Shown here one piece after another: positions 22,771 to 31,600 of a stretch of DNA of 44,117 nucleotides. The notes under the pieces were generated by a model. The model saw nothing but the letters and a program-made list of their open reading frames with translations, had not been told where the DNA came from and ran no database searches. The position numbers were made by a program, and so were the translations under genes. The DNA lies in the NCBI GenBank assembly GCA_016938035.1, contig JAFGVK010000213.1, positions 1-44,117 on the forward strand. Reading direction: 5' to 3'. The number at the start of each line of letters is the position of its first letter. The first letter of the stretch is position 1. This DNA comes from Deltaproteobacteria bacterium. GTDB taxonomy: Bacteria > Myxococcota_A > UBA796 > GCA-2862545.

Positions 22771-24267
22771 CTAGAGGTCGCCCAGCAGCGCCTGGTCGCC
22801 GGTGATCCACTCCGCCTGCCAGCCCAGGGCGTCGAGCTGCTGCCGGAGCACCTCGCCGTCGCCGACCATCACCCACACCCTCGGGGCGTCGGGTCCCAGC
22901 CAGCGAGCGGCCACCTCCTGGCTGCGCGCCACGTCGACTGCGCCGAGCCCGACGATGTACTCGCGGGCGACGATCGGATCCTCGCCGTACTCCACCCAGT
23001 CGGCGGCGGCGGTGTGAGCGTCACTCCCGGTCTGGAGGGTGCCGTTCCACTGGGAGATGAGCTGGGAGCGCGACCACCCCAGCTCCTCGTCGGTCATCCC
23101 GCCCTCGGCCATGCGGTCCAGCTCCAGCTCCACCTGTCCCACGGCCAGCGCGGTCTTGTCCACCGCAGTGTCGAAGCGCAGGGTCCACAGGCCGCGGGTC
23201 TGGTCCGGCCCGTAGCTGGAGTAGGCCCCGTAGGTGAGGCCCTTCTCCTCGCGGAGGTTGGAGTTGAGGCGCGAGAGGAAGCTCCCGCCCAGCACCTGGT
23301 TCACCAGCTCGAAGGCACCCTGGTCCTCAGAGCCCCGCTCCGGCGCGGCGAGGCGCACCATCAGCTGCACCTGACCCAGACCCGGGGTGCTCACCGCGAT
23401 CACCCTGCGCTCAGTGGGCGGGGTGAAGTCCGCGGGGGGAAGCGCCTCCCCCTCGCCGCCGAGGTGGGAGACCAGGCCCTGCAGCATCGGCTGCGCCTCG
23501 TCCCAGGTGAGGTCCCCGGTGACCAGCACCGTGACCGGCGCGCTGAGCACGGCCTGATGCCGGGCGATCAGGTCGTCCTGCCGCACCTTGGACCACTCCT
23601 TCACGTCGGGGCGCCTGCCCCAGGGGGTCTCGGGCGAGGCCCAGCCGTATGCGACGGCAGAGCGGGCGATCGCCTTGGGATCTGTGGGGCCATTATCCAG
23701 GAGATAGCGTTTGTTCTCCTTGATCTGTCGCTTGATCTCCGCCTCGGGAAAGACGGGGTGGAGCAGCACGTCCTCCAGCACCTCCAGCCCCCGCCCCAGC
23801 GCTTCCTTGGGGGCGACGAGCTTGACCACGGTGCGGCGCTGCTCCATCCAGGAGCCCACCGAGAGGTCCCACATGTCGGTGTAGGAGGACATCTCGGCCA
23901 TCCCCCACCTTGCGGAAGCCACGTCCATCGTCCAGCCGGTGAGGTAGGACGCGACCGTGGTGTCGCCGTCCAGATCGAGCTGCCCCTTGTGGAGGATCAC
24001 CGACACCCCCACCTTGCGGACGCCCGGCACCGGCATCAGCAGGCCGCGCACCCCCGGCGCGAGCTCCACCTCCGAGAAGGCCGGCAGCGTGAGGATCTCA
24101 GGGGGGATTACCGCGGGGACGTGGGAGCGGTCCGGGCCAGCGCGCCCCACCGCGTCCTCGGTCTCCATCCCGGCGAGGGCCTCCAGCGGGACCCGCTGCG
24201 AGAAGGAGACCTCTGGCGCGTCGGCGCCCTGCCCCAGCGCGAGGGCCGTCATCAGGGAGAGGATCAT
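22771..24267 (-). CDS. M16 peptidase-like protein, non-catalytic partner
   Basis: A 498-residue exported member of the pitrilysin (M16) family. The HxxEH zinc motif is missing at the expected place (VSVILHKGQLDLDGDTTVAS), while the substrate-binding Arg/Tyr segment FLSRLNSNLREEKGLTYGAYSSY of the partner subunit is present. This is the signature of the inactive half of two-gene M16 peptidases. An N-terminal signal peptide (about 1-13) predicts a periplasmic location. The ATG overlaps the stop of the catalytic gene (ATGA at 24264-24267), so equal synthesis of the two subunits is expected. Confidence 0.9.
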   Translation of the reverse strand: MILSLMTALALGQGADAPEVSFSQRVPLEALAGMETEDAVGRAGPDRSHVPAVIPPEILTLPAFSEVELAPGVRGLLMPVPGVRKVGVSVILHKGQLDLDGDTTVASYLTGWTMDVASARWGMAEMSSYTDMWDLSVGSWMEQRRTVVKLVAPKEALGRGLEVLEDVLLHPVFPEAEIKRQIKENKRYLLDNGPTDPKAIARSAVAYGWASPETPWGRRPDVKEWSKVRQDDLIARHQAVLSAPVTVLVTGDLTWDEAQPMLQGLVSHLGGEGEALPPADFTPPTERRVIAVSTPGLGQVQLMVRLAAPERGSEDQGAFELVNQVLGGSFLSRLNSNLREEKGLTYGAYSSYGPDQTRGLWTLRFDTAVDKTALAVGQVELELDRMAEGGMTDEELGWSRSQLISQWNGTLQTGSDAHTAAADWVEYGEDPIVAREYIVGLGAVDVARSQEVAARWLGPDAPRVWVMVGDGEVLRQQLDALGWQAEWITGDQALLGDL

Positions 24268-25601
24268 GGGAGCACCACCACCTGCGCGCCGGGGAGCGCG
24301 CCCTTGTCGCCGTTGGGGATGACTGAGAGGCTCACCTGCCGCTCTGGGGTGAGCCAGGTCGCCGCGACCCGTGAGATGTCCGCGGGAGTGACGGCCTGGT
24401 AGCGGGCCCAGTCCGCGTCGAGGCAGTCCGCCTCGCCGGTGGTGACGTAGCAGGCCACCAGGGCCCCCGCACGCCCCTGTGGGGTCTCGATGTGGTCGAG
24501 CATCGAGCTCCTGAGCGAGCGCCTGGCCCGGTCCAGCTCGGCCTCGGTGACGGCGGCGGTCTGGAGCCCGTCCAGCACCCTGTGGATCTCCTTCTCCAGC
24601 TTGGGGAGCTTGAGGCGAGCCACGCTGGCCTCCACCAGGAAGTACCCGGACAGGGTGTTGGCCGAGGCCCAGGCGGAGGTGGAGGTGGCGAGCTGCCGGT
24701 CGTAGTAGAGCTCGTCGTCCAGGCGGGTGCCGCGCCCATCCGAGAGGATCGACGCCAGCAGGTCGAGGGCTGGCTCGTCGGGGTGCCCGGTGGGCACCGT
24801 GGGCCAGCTCAGGTAGAGGGTGCGCTCCTCCACCTCGTCCTCCATCACCCCCAGCGCCTGCGTGGACGGCGGTTCGGGGAACTCGAGGATCGGCTCGCCG
24901 GCGCCCCGATCGGCCACGTCCGAGAACCAGTACCTGAGCCTGCCGAGCGCCTGCTCAGGCTCGATGTTCCCCACCAGCGAGAGCACCGCGTTGCCCGGCT
25001 TGTAGTTGCGCTCCCAGAAGGCGTGGACCCCGTCCTCAGTGAAGCCCTGGACCTGCGCCACCGGCCCGAGCACCGTGTGGCCATAGGGGTGCTCCGGGGG
25101 GTAGAGCAGCACGGTGAGGGCGTCGTAGTCCTGCCCGTTGGGAGCGTCGTAGTAGCGGTAGCGCTCCTGCACCACCACGCTCTGCTGGTTGGCGAGGTTC
25201 TCGGCGGTGAGCCCCTCGCGGAGGAAGCCCATGCGGTCTGACTCCAAGAACAGCGCCACGTCCAGCGCACCGGAGGGGAAGGTCATGTGATAGGCGGTCT
25301 CGTCCTCGGAGGTCCAGGCGTTGTTCTCGCCCCCCGCCGCGGTGAGCCAGGTGTCGAAGGAATTGCCGGGCACGTTGGCGGAGCCCTCGAACATCAGGTG
25401 CTCGAAGAGGTGGGCGCAACCATACTCCCCGTCGCGCTCGTCCTTGGCCCCCACGTCGTAGCGGACGTGGAGGGCCACGGTGTCCGTGCGGTGGTCCTCG
25501 GCGAGGATCACGGTGAGGCCGTTGTCGAGGGTGTGGATCTGGTAGGGCATCGCCAGATCACCGCCCGCGAAGGCGTGGAGCGAGAGCAGGGTCAGGAGCA
25601 A
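24264..25601 (-). CDS. M16 zinc metallopeptidase, catalytic subunit
   Basis: A 445-residue exported peptidase with the inverted zinc motif His64-Leu-Phe-Glu67-His68 (GCAHLFEHLMFEGS) and the downstream Glu region near VVVQERYRY. A signal peptide covers the first 12 residues. It should form a heterodimer with the next gene product, enclosing and degrading short peptides in the periplasm. An upstream GTG at 25607 directly abuts the Shine-Dalgarno AGGAGG; the TTG at 25601 has the normal 5-nt spacing, so it is chosen, though both give a working signal peptide. Confidence 0.92.
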   Translation of the reverse strand: MLLTLLSLHAFAGGDLAMPYQIHTLDNGLTVILAEDHRTDTVALHVRYDVGAKDERDGEYGCAHLFEHLMFEGSANVPGNSFDTWLTAAGGENNAWTSEDETAYHMTFPSGALDVALFLESDRMGFLREGLTAENLANQQSVVVQERYRYYDAPNGQDYDALTVLLYPPEHPYGHTVLGPVAQVQGFTEDGVHAFWERNYKPGNAVLSLVGNIEPEQALGRLRYWFSDVADRGAGEPILEFPEPPSTQALGVMEDEVEERTLYLSWPTVPTGHPDEPALDLLASILSDGRGTRLDDELYYDRQLATSTSAWASANTLSGYFLVEASVARLKLPKLEKEIHRVLDGLQTAAVTEAELDRARRSLRSSMLDHIETPQGRAGALVACYVTTGEADCLDADWARYQAVTPADISRVAATWLTPERQVSLSVIPNGDKGALPGAQVVVLP

Positions 25602-25694
25602 GAGCACCTCCTAGGAGCGGAAGCCATAGCGGAAAGGGTTGGGTACTACAAGGTGCGTGCTCACCATCTGGATAGGTAGACCACAGGAGGCCCG

Positions 25695-26315
25695 ATGCGA
25701 AAGCGCGACAAGGCCCGGCGCGTGCGCGCGGTGCTCGACGAGATCTTCCCCTCGCTGCCCATCCCCCTCGACCACAGCGACCCCTTCACCCTGCTGGTCG
25801 CGGTGGTCCTCTCGGCGCAGTGCACCGACAAGCGGGTGAACCTGATCACCCCCGCCCTGTTCGAGCGCGCCCCCGATCCCGCGGCGATGGCGCAGACACC
25901 GGTGGCTGAGCTGGAGGCGCTGATCCGCACCTGCGGCCTGTACAAGGCCAAGGCGGGCTACCTGGCCGGGCTGTCGCGGGCGCTGGTGGACCGGCACCTG
26001 GGCCAGGTGCCCGCAGACTTCGAGGCGCTGGAGGCGCTGCCCGGGGTGGGGCACAAGACCGCGAGCGTGGTGATGAGCCAGGCCTTCGGGGTGCCGGCCT
26101 TCCCGGTCGACACCCACATCCTCCGCCTCGCCGCGCGCTGGGGGCTGTCGGAGGGCAAGACCCCGACCAGGGTGGAGGCGGACCTGAAGGCGCTGTTCCC
26201 CGAGTCCTCCTGGAACAAGCTCCACCTCCAGCTCATCCAGTTTGGGCGGGACCACTGCCCAGCCAGAGGCCACGACCCCGCGGGGTGTCCGATCTGCTCG
26301 TGGGCCGCGGGATAG
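25695..26315 (+). CDS. nth: Endonuclease III with incomplete iron-sulfur motif
   Basis: A 206-residue DNA glycosylase/AP lyase of base excision repair that removes oxidised pyrimidines. The helix-hairpin-helix LPGVGHKTASV carries catalytic Lys121 and the catalytic Asp139 lies in VDTHI. The C-terminal [4Fe-4S] loop normally has four Cys spaced 6, 2 and 5; here Cys188, Cys198 and Cys201 are followed by SWAAG and the stop, so the fourth Cys is missing and the first gap is 9. A cluster could not bind in the usual way, although some lineages have such shortened tails. The ATG follows CAGGAGG. The gene is divergent from the M16 pair. Confidence 0.93.
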   Translation: MRKRDKARRVRAVLDEIFPSLPIPLDHSDPFTLLVAVVLSAQCTDKRVNLITPALFERAPDPAAMAQTPVAELEALIRTCGLYKAKAGYLAGLSRALVDRHLGQVPADFEALEALPGVGHKTASVVMSQAFGVPAFPVDTHILRLAARWGLSEGKTPTRVEADLKALFPESSWNKLHLQLIQFGRDHCPARGHDPAGCPICSWAAG

Positions 26316-26366
26316 GGCTCGACGACCGCCGCGGGGTGCGTACTGTGCGCCCTCGGAGGCGTGGTC

Positions 26367-26894
26367 ATGCGCGGCATTCCCGAGATCATCCAGGCGGTCC
26401 TGAGCTTCTTCCCCCCCTGGAGCTGGCCGTTCCTGCTGGGGCTCTTCGCGGTGCTCGCGGTGCCAGTGTGGTTCCAGTCGGTGCGGATCAAGCAGGTCCG
26501 CAACAGGGTGCGGCGCTATGTGCGCGCCCCCGCTGGGGAGCGGGAGGTGCACATGGCGGTGGCCTTCCAGCTCGCGGCGGGCCACCCCAGGAGGCTGGTG
26601 ACCCTGGCGGAGGAGGCGATCCGCTTCAAGCTGGAGCCGATCTGGAAGCGCGCCCTGCGCGAGTTGGAGGAGGCAGGCGCCCACCCCAAGGACCTGAGGC
26701 TGCTGAACGAGAAGGTGGCGCGGGAGCGCAAGCTCCCGGTCCACCCCATTGAGGAGGCGGTGGCCATCGAGGTGATGATCGAGAGCGGGGCGCTAGAGCG
26801 GGCGAGAGAGCGGCTGACGCCGGCGCTGGCTGCCTTCCCCACCGACCCGGACCTGGTGGCGCTGTCGGAGCGGCTGGCGAAGCGCGAGGCCTAG
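26367..26894 (+). CDS. Single-helix membrane-anchored helical protein
   Basis: A 175-residue protein with one N-terminal membrane helix (about 13-35, WSWPFLLGLFAVLAVPVWF) and a soluble part of repeated helices (LTPALAAFPTDPDLVALSERL looks like a TPR-type helix pair). The ATG at 26367 lies 7 nt after GGAGG and is preferred to the upstream GTG. No family is recognised; such proteins often act as scaffolds. It follows nth by 51 bp on the same strand. Confidence 0.7.
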   Translation: MRGIPEIIQAVLSFFPPWSWPFLLGLFAVLAVPVWFQSVRIKQVRNRVRRYVRAPAGEREVHMAVAFQLAAGHPRRLVTLAEEAIRFKLEPIWKRALRELEEAGAHPKDLRLLNEKVARERKLPVHPIEEAVAIEVMIESGALERARERLTPALAAFPTDPDLVALSERLAKREA

Positions 26895-27474
26895 GGCGGC
26901 GATCCGGTCACCGCGCCCTTCAACCCACGCGATCCGGAGCATCACCCGATGGCCAAGGTCTGTCCGCCTGGCGCGGTGGAACGGCGCGCCGCCTCTTCGA
27001 CAACAACGCTCACACATCCCTTCTTGTTGCGAACCAAGCGCTCCGTCCAGTGGGAGGGTCCGCGCTACCGTTCCTCGTGGCACCGCCACCGCTGGTCGGA
27101 TGCGGTGCCGTGGAGCCCTCACGGGGAGCGCCGGGGTCAGGGACGTCGAGGGCAGGGAGGAAGGAGGCGAACGCTCGTTCGCGACGGACGCAGGCCCCCA
27201 CAGCGAGCGGCCGACGACGCCCTCGGCGTCCTGGGCCCAGCGATCCGGCCCCGCTGGGTCCACCCTCGGGGGCCTTTGGCCGGCCTCGGTCGCAGGCTCC
27301 AGCGGGCACCCCCGTCCGAAACCCGGCTCCGCCCTTGGGTGTCCACGGACGGACCTGTCACCCCGTGCTGGGTCCGGGCGCCCGGCTCGACGCGCTCGCG
27401 GCGAGGACGGGGGCCGCGCGGGGGCCTGCGCGATCGGCGGGGGCGCAATAGGCTGAGCGCTCTCGGAGGCCCAA
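26895..27474. other. Non-coding stretch
   Basis: No gene is supported; open frames are short, overlapping and GC-driven. The 15-bp string at 26923-26937 (ACCCACGCGATCCGG) recurs at 28327-28341 in the next long gap, with similar bases just upstream in both places. No RNA gene could be recognised. Confidence 0.5.
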
Positions 27475-28191
27475 GTGATCCTCTCGCTGCTGCTCGCCGC
27501 CTGCACCGCGGCTGATCCCGTCGACGTCCAGGTGACGGACCCCCAGGCCGACACCGGGGCGCCGCTCGACACCGACACGCCCGATGACACCAACACGCCC
27601 GATGACACCGACGGTCCCGACGACACGGGCGATCCCGACGCGGGCCCCTGCGACCGGTGGTTCCCGGTCACTCACCAGGGGGCGCGCTGGTCCTACGCCT
27701 TCCGTGAGGAGGTTTCCGCCAGGGGGCACTGGACCGACACCGCGAGCGGCCCGGGGGCGGACCAGGGGCGCAGCACCTGGGTGGTGACCAGGGCCGCGCA
27801 GGAGGACGGCTTCCCCGACTACACCCAGACCTACCACTACACCTGCGATGAGGCCGGTGTGGCCCTGCTCTCAGAGCACTACGATGCCTCGACGGGCTAC
27901 ACCTCTAGCTCGGTCTACAGTCCGCCGCTGCTGGTGATCCCCGCGGCGCTGGCCCCCGGCGACAGGGTGGTGTCCAGCGCCTCGCTCCACTACGTGGACA
28001 GCGGGGGCGCGCCCTCCGACTTTGGCGTCTCTACCGAGATCGAGGTGGTAGGCGCCGGGCAGCTCACCACCCCCGCGGGCACCTACGAGGCGATGCAGCT
28101 CTCGGTGGATGGGTTGGAGACCTGGTTCGTCGAGGGACTGGGGCTGGTGCAGACGCCGGCTACCTGGCTGGTCGGGGTGGAGGGGTTGTAG
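27475..28191 (+). CDS. Lipoprotein with Asp/Thr-rich linker
   Basis: A 238-residue surface lipoprotein (signal MILSLLLAAC, lipidated Cys10), then a linker of DTDTPDD-type repeats at about 30-60, then a beta-rich domain (PCDRWFPVTHQGARWSY to the end). Similar linkers are common in exported myxobacterial lipoproteins. No catalytic motif is visible and the domain is unassigned. The start is GTG after GGAGG, chosen because the signal peptide begins there. Confidence 0.78.
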   Translation: MILSLLLAACTAADPVDVQVTDPQADTGAPLDTDTPDDTNTPDDTDGPDDTGDPDAGPCDRWFPVTHQGARWSYAFREEVSARGHWTDTASGPGADQGRSTWVVTRAAQEDGFPDYTQTYHYTCDEAGVALLSEHYDASTGYTSSSVYSPPLLVIPAALAPGDRVVSSASLHYVDSGGAPSDFGVSTEIEVVGAGQLTTPAGTYEAMQLSVDGLETWFVEGLGLVQTPATWLVGVEGL

Positions 28192-28663
28192 CAGGCCGCT
28201 CAGGGCAGCGCCGGCAGGGATCCTCCTCCGGCCCCAGCTCTGCCCCCAGCGCGCGGCACCCGAAGTGGTGCGGTCGCGATAGCGCTGCGCTCCGTGATGT
28301 CCCCTGTGGGGACCGCGACCCCTCCTACCCACGCGATCCGGTTTCACAAGAAACAAGTTTGTATCGTCAATCATGCCGCACGCTACGCCACACACCCCGC
28401 TCATCCGCCGCGCCAGGGGCTCCTCCTCACGCGGCCCTCTGGGGCGAGGCTCTGGAGCCCACAACACCGCGCTCCTGGACGGGGTGGGCCCAGCCGGGAG
28501 GCGCCAGGGGGGGGCCCGCCCCTTAGCCCGGGATCGCCCTGCGCGGGTGGGGGACGGCCGCGTCGTGCTCCCCGAACTGCGCATCCCCGGCCGCCCCTGA
28601 CCGCCGGTGTGAGCTTGCCCAACCTCTGCCCGCGCGGCTACTGAGCCCCCACGAGAGGCTACG
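28192..28663. other. Non-coding stretch with an A/T-rich island
   Basis: No gene is supported. The segment 28341-28376 is strikingly A/T-rich for this genome (TTTCACAAGAAACAAGTTTG) and contains an AAAC-AA-GTTT inverted repeat, so it could be a promoter or regulator site, but it lies 290 bp before the next gene. The second copy of ACCCACGCGATCCGG lies immediately left of it. Confidence 0.45.
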
Positions 28664-31600
28664 ATGTCCGTACACGAGGACCTGCTCGACCTGCTGGCCG
28701 TCGGCGAAGGCCCGCACAACATCACTGAGCTCACGCGCCACGCTGCCGCCGTGGAGCTGCGCACGCCGCACGGGCACAGGTACCAGACCACAACGCTCCG
28801 CGCCGACCTCATCCCCCTGATAAGTGCGGGGCTGGTGATCTCGAAGGGCTCGCTGTTCGAGCTGGCCCACAGCCAGCGCCTGGACCGGTGCTGGGCCATG
28901 TGGAAGGCTGGCCGCTACCAGACTTGGTCGCAGGCGATAAGCAGCCACCACGACTACTGGGAGCAGATCCCCACCGTCAGCGGACCCGCTCGGTTCAAGT
29001 CGCACCAGCGCCCTATCCGCAGGGCCCTGACCCAGGCGGTGTTTGGGGGCCAGGTGAGCTACGCGGAGGAGGTGGCCTCCAAGCTCACCGACCCCCTGCT
29101 CGCCTGGTGCGGGCTGCCCCTCCCCACCGCCTTCCTGCAGGACGCGCCCGCGCACTCGGCGGGGTGGGTGCTGGACCACATCTCGCGGTACGCCTTCTAT
29201 CACCGGGTCCCGCTCCCCGAGCTGCTCCCCCTCGCGGACGCCCTCTGGGAGCGGCACCGCACCCCTGAGCTCGCCCACGTGGCCCTGCGCGAGCGGCTCC
29301 TGCGGGGCCAGGCCGACGAGGGGGTGGAGGCGCTGCTGCAGGCGCTATCGGACGGCCCCCACGAGGGCCCAGCCCTCCACGCCCTCCTCCGCGGCGAGGT
29401 GCAGCTCGCGGCCGCCCGCTACGGCCTCGCCCTGACCGCCTTCCGCGCGCGCCACAGGGCGGCGCCGCCGGACGATCCCGCGGCCAGCCTGATGCCCCTC
29501 GCCCTGCTCCTCACCAACCAGCCCGCCCTCCAGAGGCGGCTCAAGCCCCTGCTCCTGGCGACCGCCGGCCTCCCCGAGAGCGACCCGCGCTCGAGCTGGC
29601 GCACCCTGCTCCCCCTGACCGGGGCGCCCTTCACCTCCAGCGTCTCTCAGGAGCACCCCGTGGGGGCCCTGCTGGAGGGGCTCGCCAGCCGGTGGGAGGG
29701 CGTGGGGGAGCGTGGCCTCCAGCCAGCCCTCGTCGAGGCGCGCCGCTGTGGCTGGAGCGGCGTGGAGCGCGAGCTGATGCGCCTTGTGCACAAGTCCGGC
29801 CAGGGGCTAGTGGCCCTGCGCGCCGCCACTGAGCCGTGGGAGAGGGTCGTCGAGAGCCTGCTCGCGGCCCTGGGGGTCACCTCCCCTGTGGAGGAGGGCG
29901 ACGCACGCGTCGCCTGGATCCTCCACGCGACACCAGGAGGCGCGGTCATGTTAGACGCCCGCGAGCAGCTCCTCAGAGGGGGGAGCTGGACCAAGGGGCG
30001 CCCCGTCGCGCTGGAGCGGATCTACCGCCACAAGCGAGAGGACGGGAAGCTCCCCCTCACGCCGGAGGACGAGCGGCTCATCGAGGCCTTGGTCCAGACG
30101 CCTCACACCAACTACGGGGGCTACACCACCATGGAGTACTCGTGGGACCCCGCCAAGGTGTGGACGGCGCTGATCGGTCACCCCCGCGTCTTTCGCGCGG
30201 ATGACACGCCGGTGACCGTGGTGCTCGCGCAGCCCACCCTCCGCGTCCGCACCACCACGCAGACCGTCACCCTGTCGGTCGAGCCCCCCCCCGGGCTGAG
30301 CGTGCAGGCGGTCGGTTCGAGCGGCTACGAGGTGACCGTCTTCACCGCCGAGCAGCGCAAGCTCGCCGCCCTGATCGGGGAGCAGCTGGTGATCCCCGCC
30401 GACCGCGAGGAGGTGGTGGCGCAGGTGCTCGCTGCCACCCGCACGGTGTTCCCCCCCCGCGAGGAGCCCTCCGCCCCCAAGCGGGTCGTCGCGCCGCCTG
30501 GCGTCGCCCTGACCCCCTACAAGCAGGGGCTGCGCGCCGCGATCTTCGTCGCCCCGCTGGGGGCCGACGGGGAGCGGCTCGCGCCGGGAACGGGGAGCGC
30601 GGTGCTCCTCACCACCGATGAGACCGGTGGGCCGCTGCGGGTGAAGCGAGACCTAGCGCAGGAGCGCGCCGCGGCCCTGCCCATTGAGGCGCTGCTCCGG
30701 GCCCACGCGACCAGGGAGCCCGTCGGGTGGCGCACGTCCGGCCTAGAGAACTCCATCGCCCTGCTGAGCGCCCTGATGGACGCGGAGGTGCCGACCTTCT
30801 GGCCAGAGGGGGGGGCGCTGCGCCTGTACCGCCCCCGCCCGAGCGACCTGTCCCTCACCATCGCGACGGTGAAGGGGTGGTTCCTGCCGAGCGGCACGCT
30901 GAGGCTGGACACGGACACGGTCCTCGATTTCGCGGAGCTGCTGGAGCGGCTGCGCGCCTCGCCGTCGCAGTACATCCGCCTGGACCAGGACCGCTTCCTC
31001 CAGCTCAGCGAGGCCCTCGCCGAGCAGCTCCGCGCCCTGGGCGCCCAGGGCAAGGGCGACAAGCTCCAGGTGCACCCCTTCGGCTCAGAGGCCCTCGCGG
31101 CCCTCGCCGAGGACGCTCGCGCCACGGTCGACAAGGGCTGGCGCGCCCACCGCGCCAAGGTGACCTCCCTCCCCCCGCCCGCGGCGCTCCCCGCGGGCCT
31201 CCGCACGCCGCTCCGCCCCTACCAGGCCGAGGCCTTTCAGTGGCTCGTCCGCCTTGCCTATCTGGGCGCTGGCGCCCTGCTCGCGGATGACATGGGCCTG
31301 GGAAAGACCCTCACCGCCCTCACCCTCCTCGTCCATCGGCGGAGCCAGGGGCCCGCGCTAGTGATCGCCCCTACCTCGGTGGAGGCGGGCTGGGTGCGCG
31401 AGGCGGCGACCCACGCCCCTGGGCTGCGCGTCCTGCGCCTGCGAGAGCACCCCCGGGGGGCGCTGCTGGACGAGGTGGGACCCGGCGACGTAGTGGTGGT
31501 CAGCTACGGGCTGCTGCTCAGCGAGGCCGACGCCCTGGCGGGGCGCACCTGGGCCACCCTGGTCTTGGACGAGAGCCAGTCCCTCAAGAACGCGCAGACC

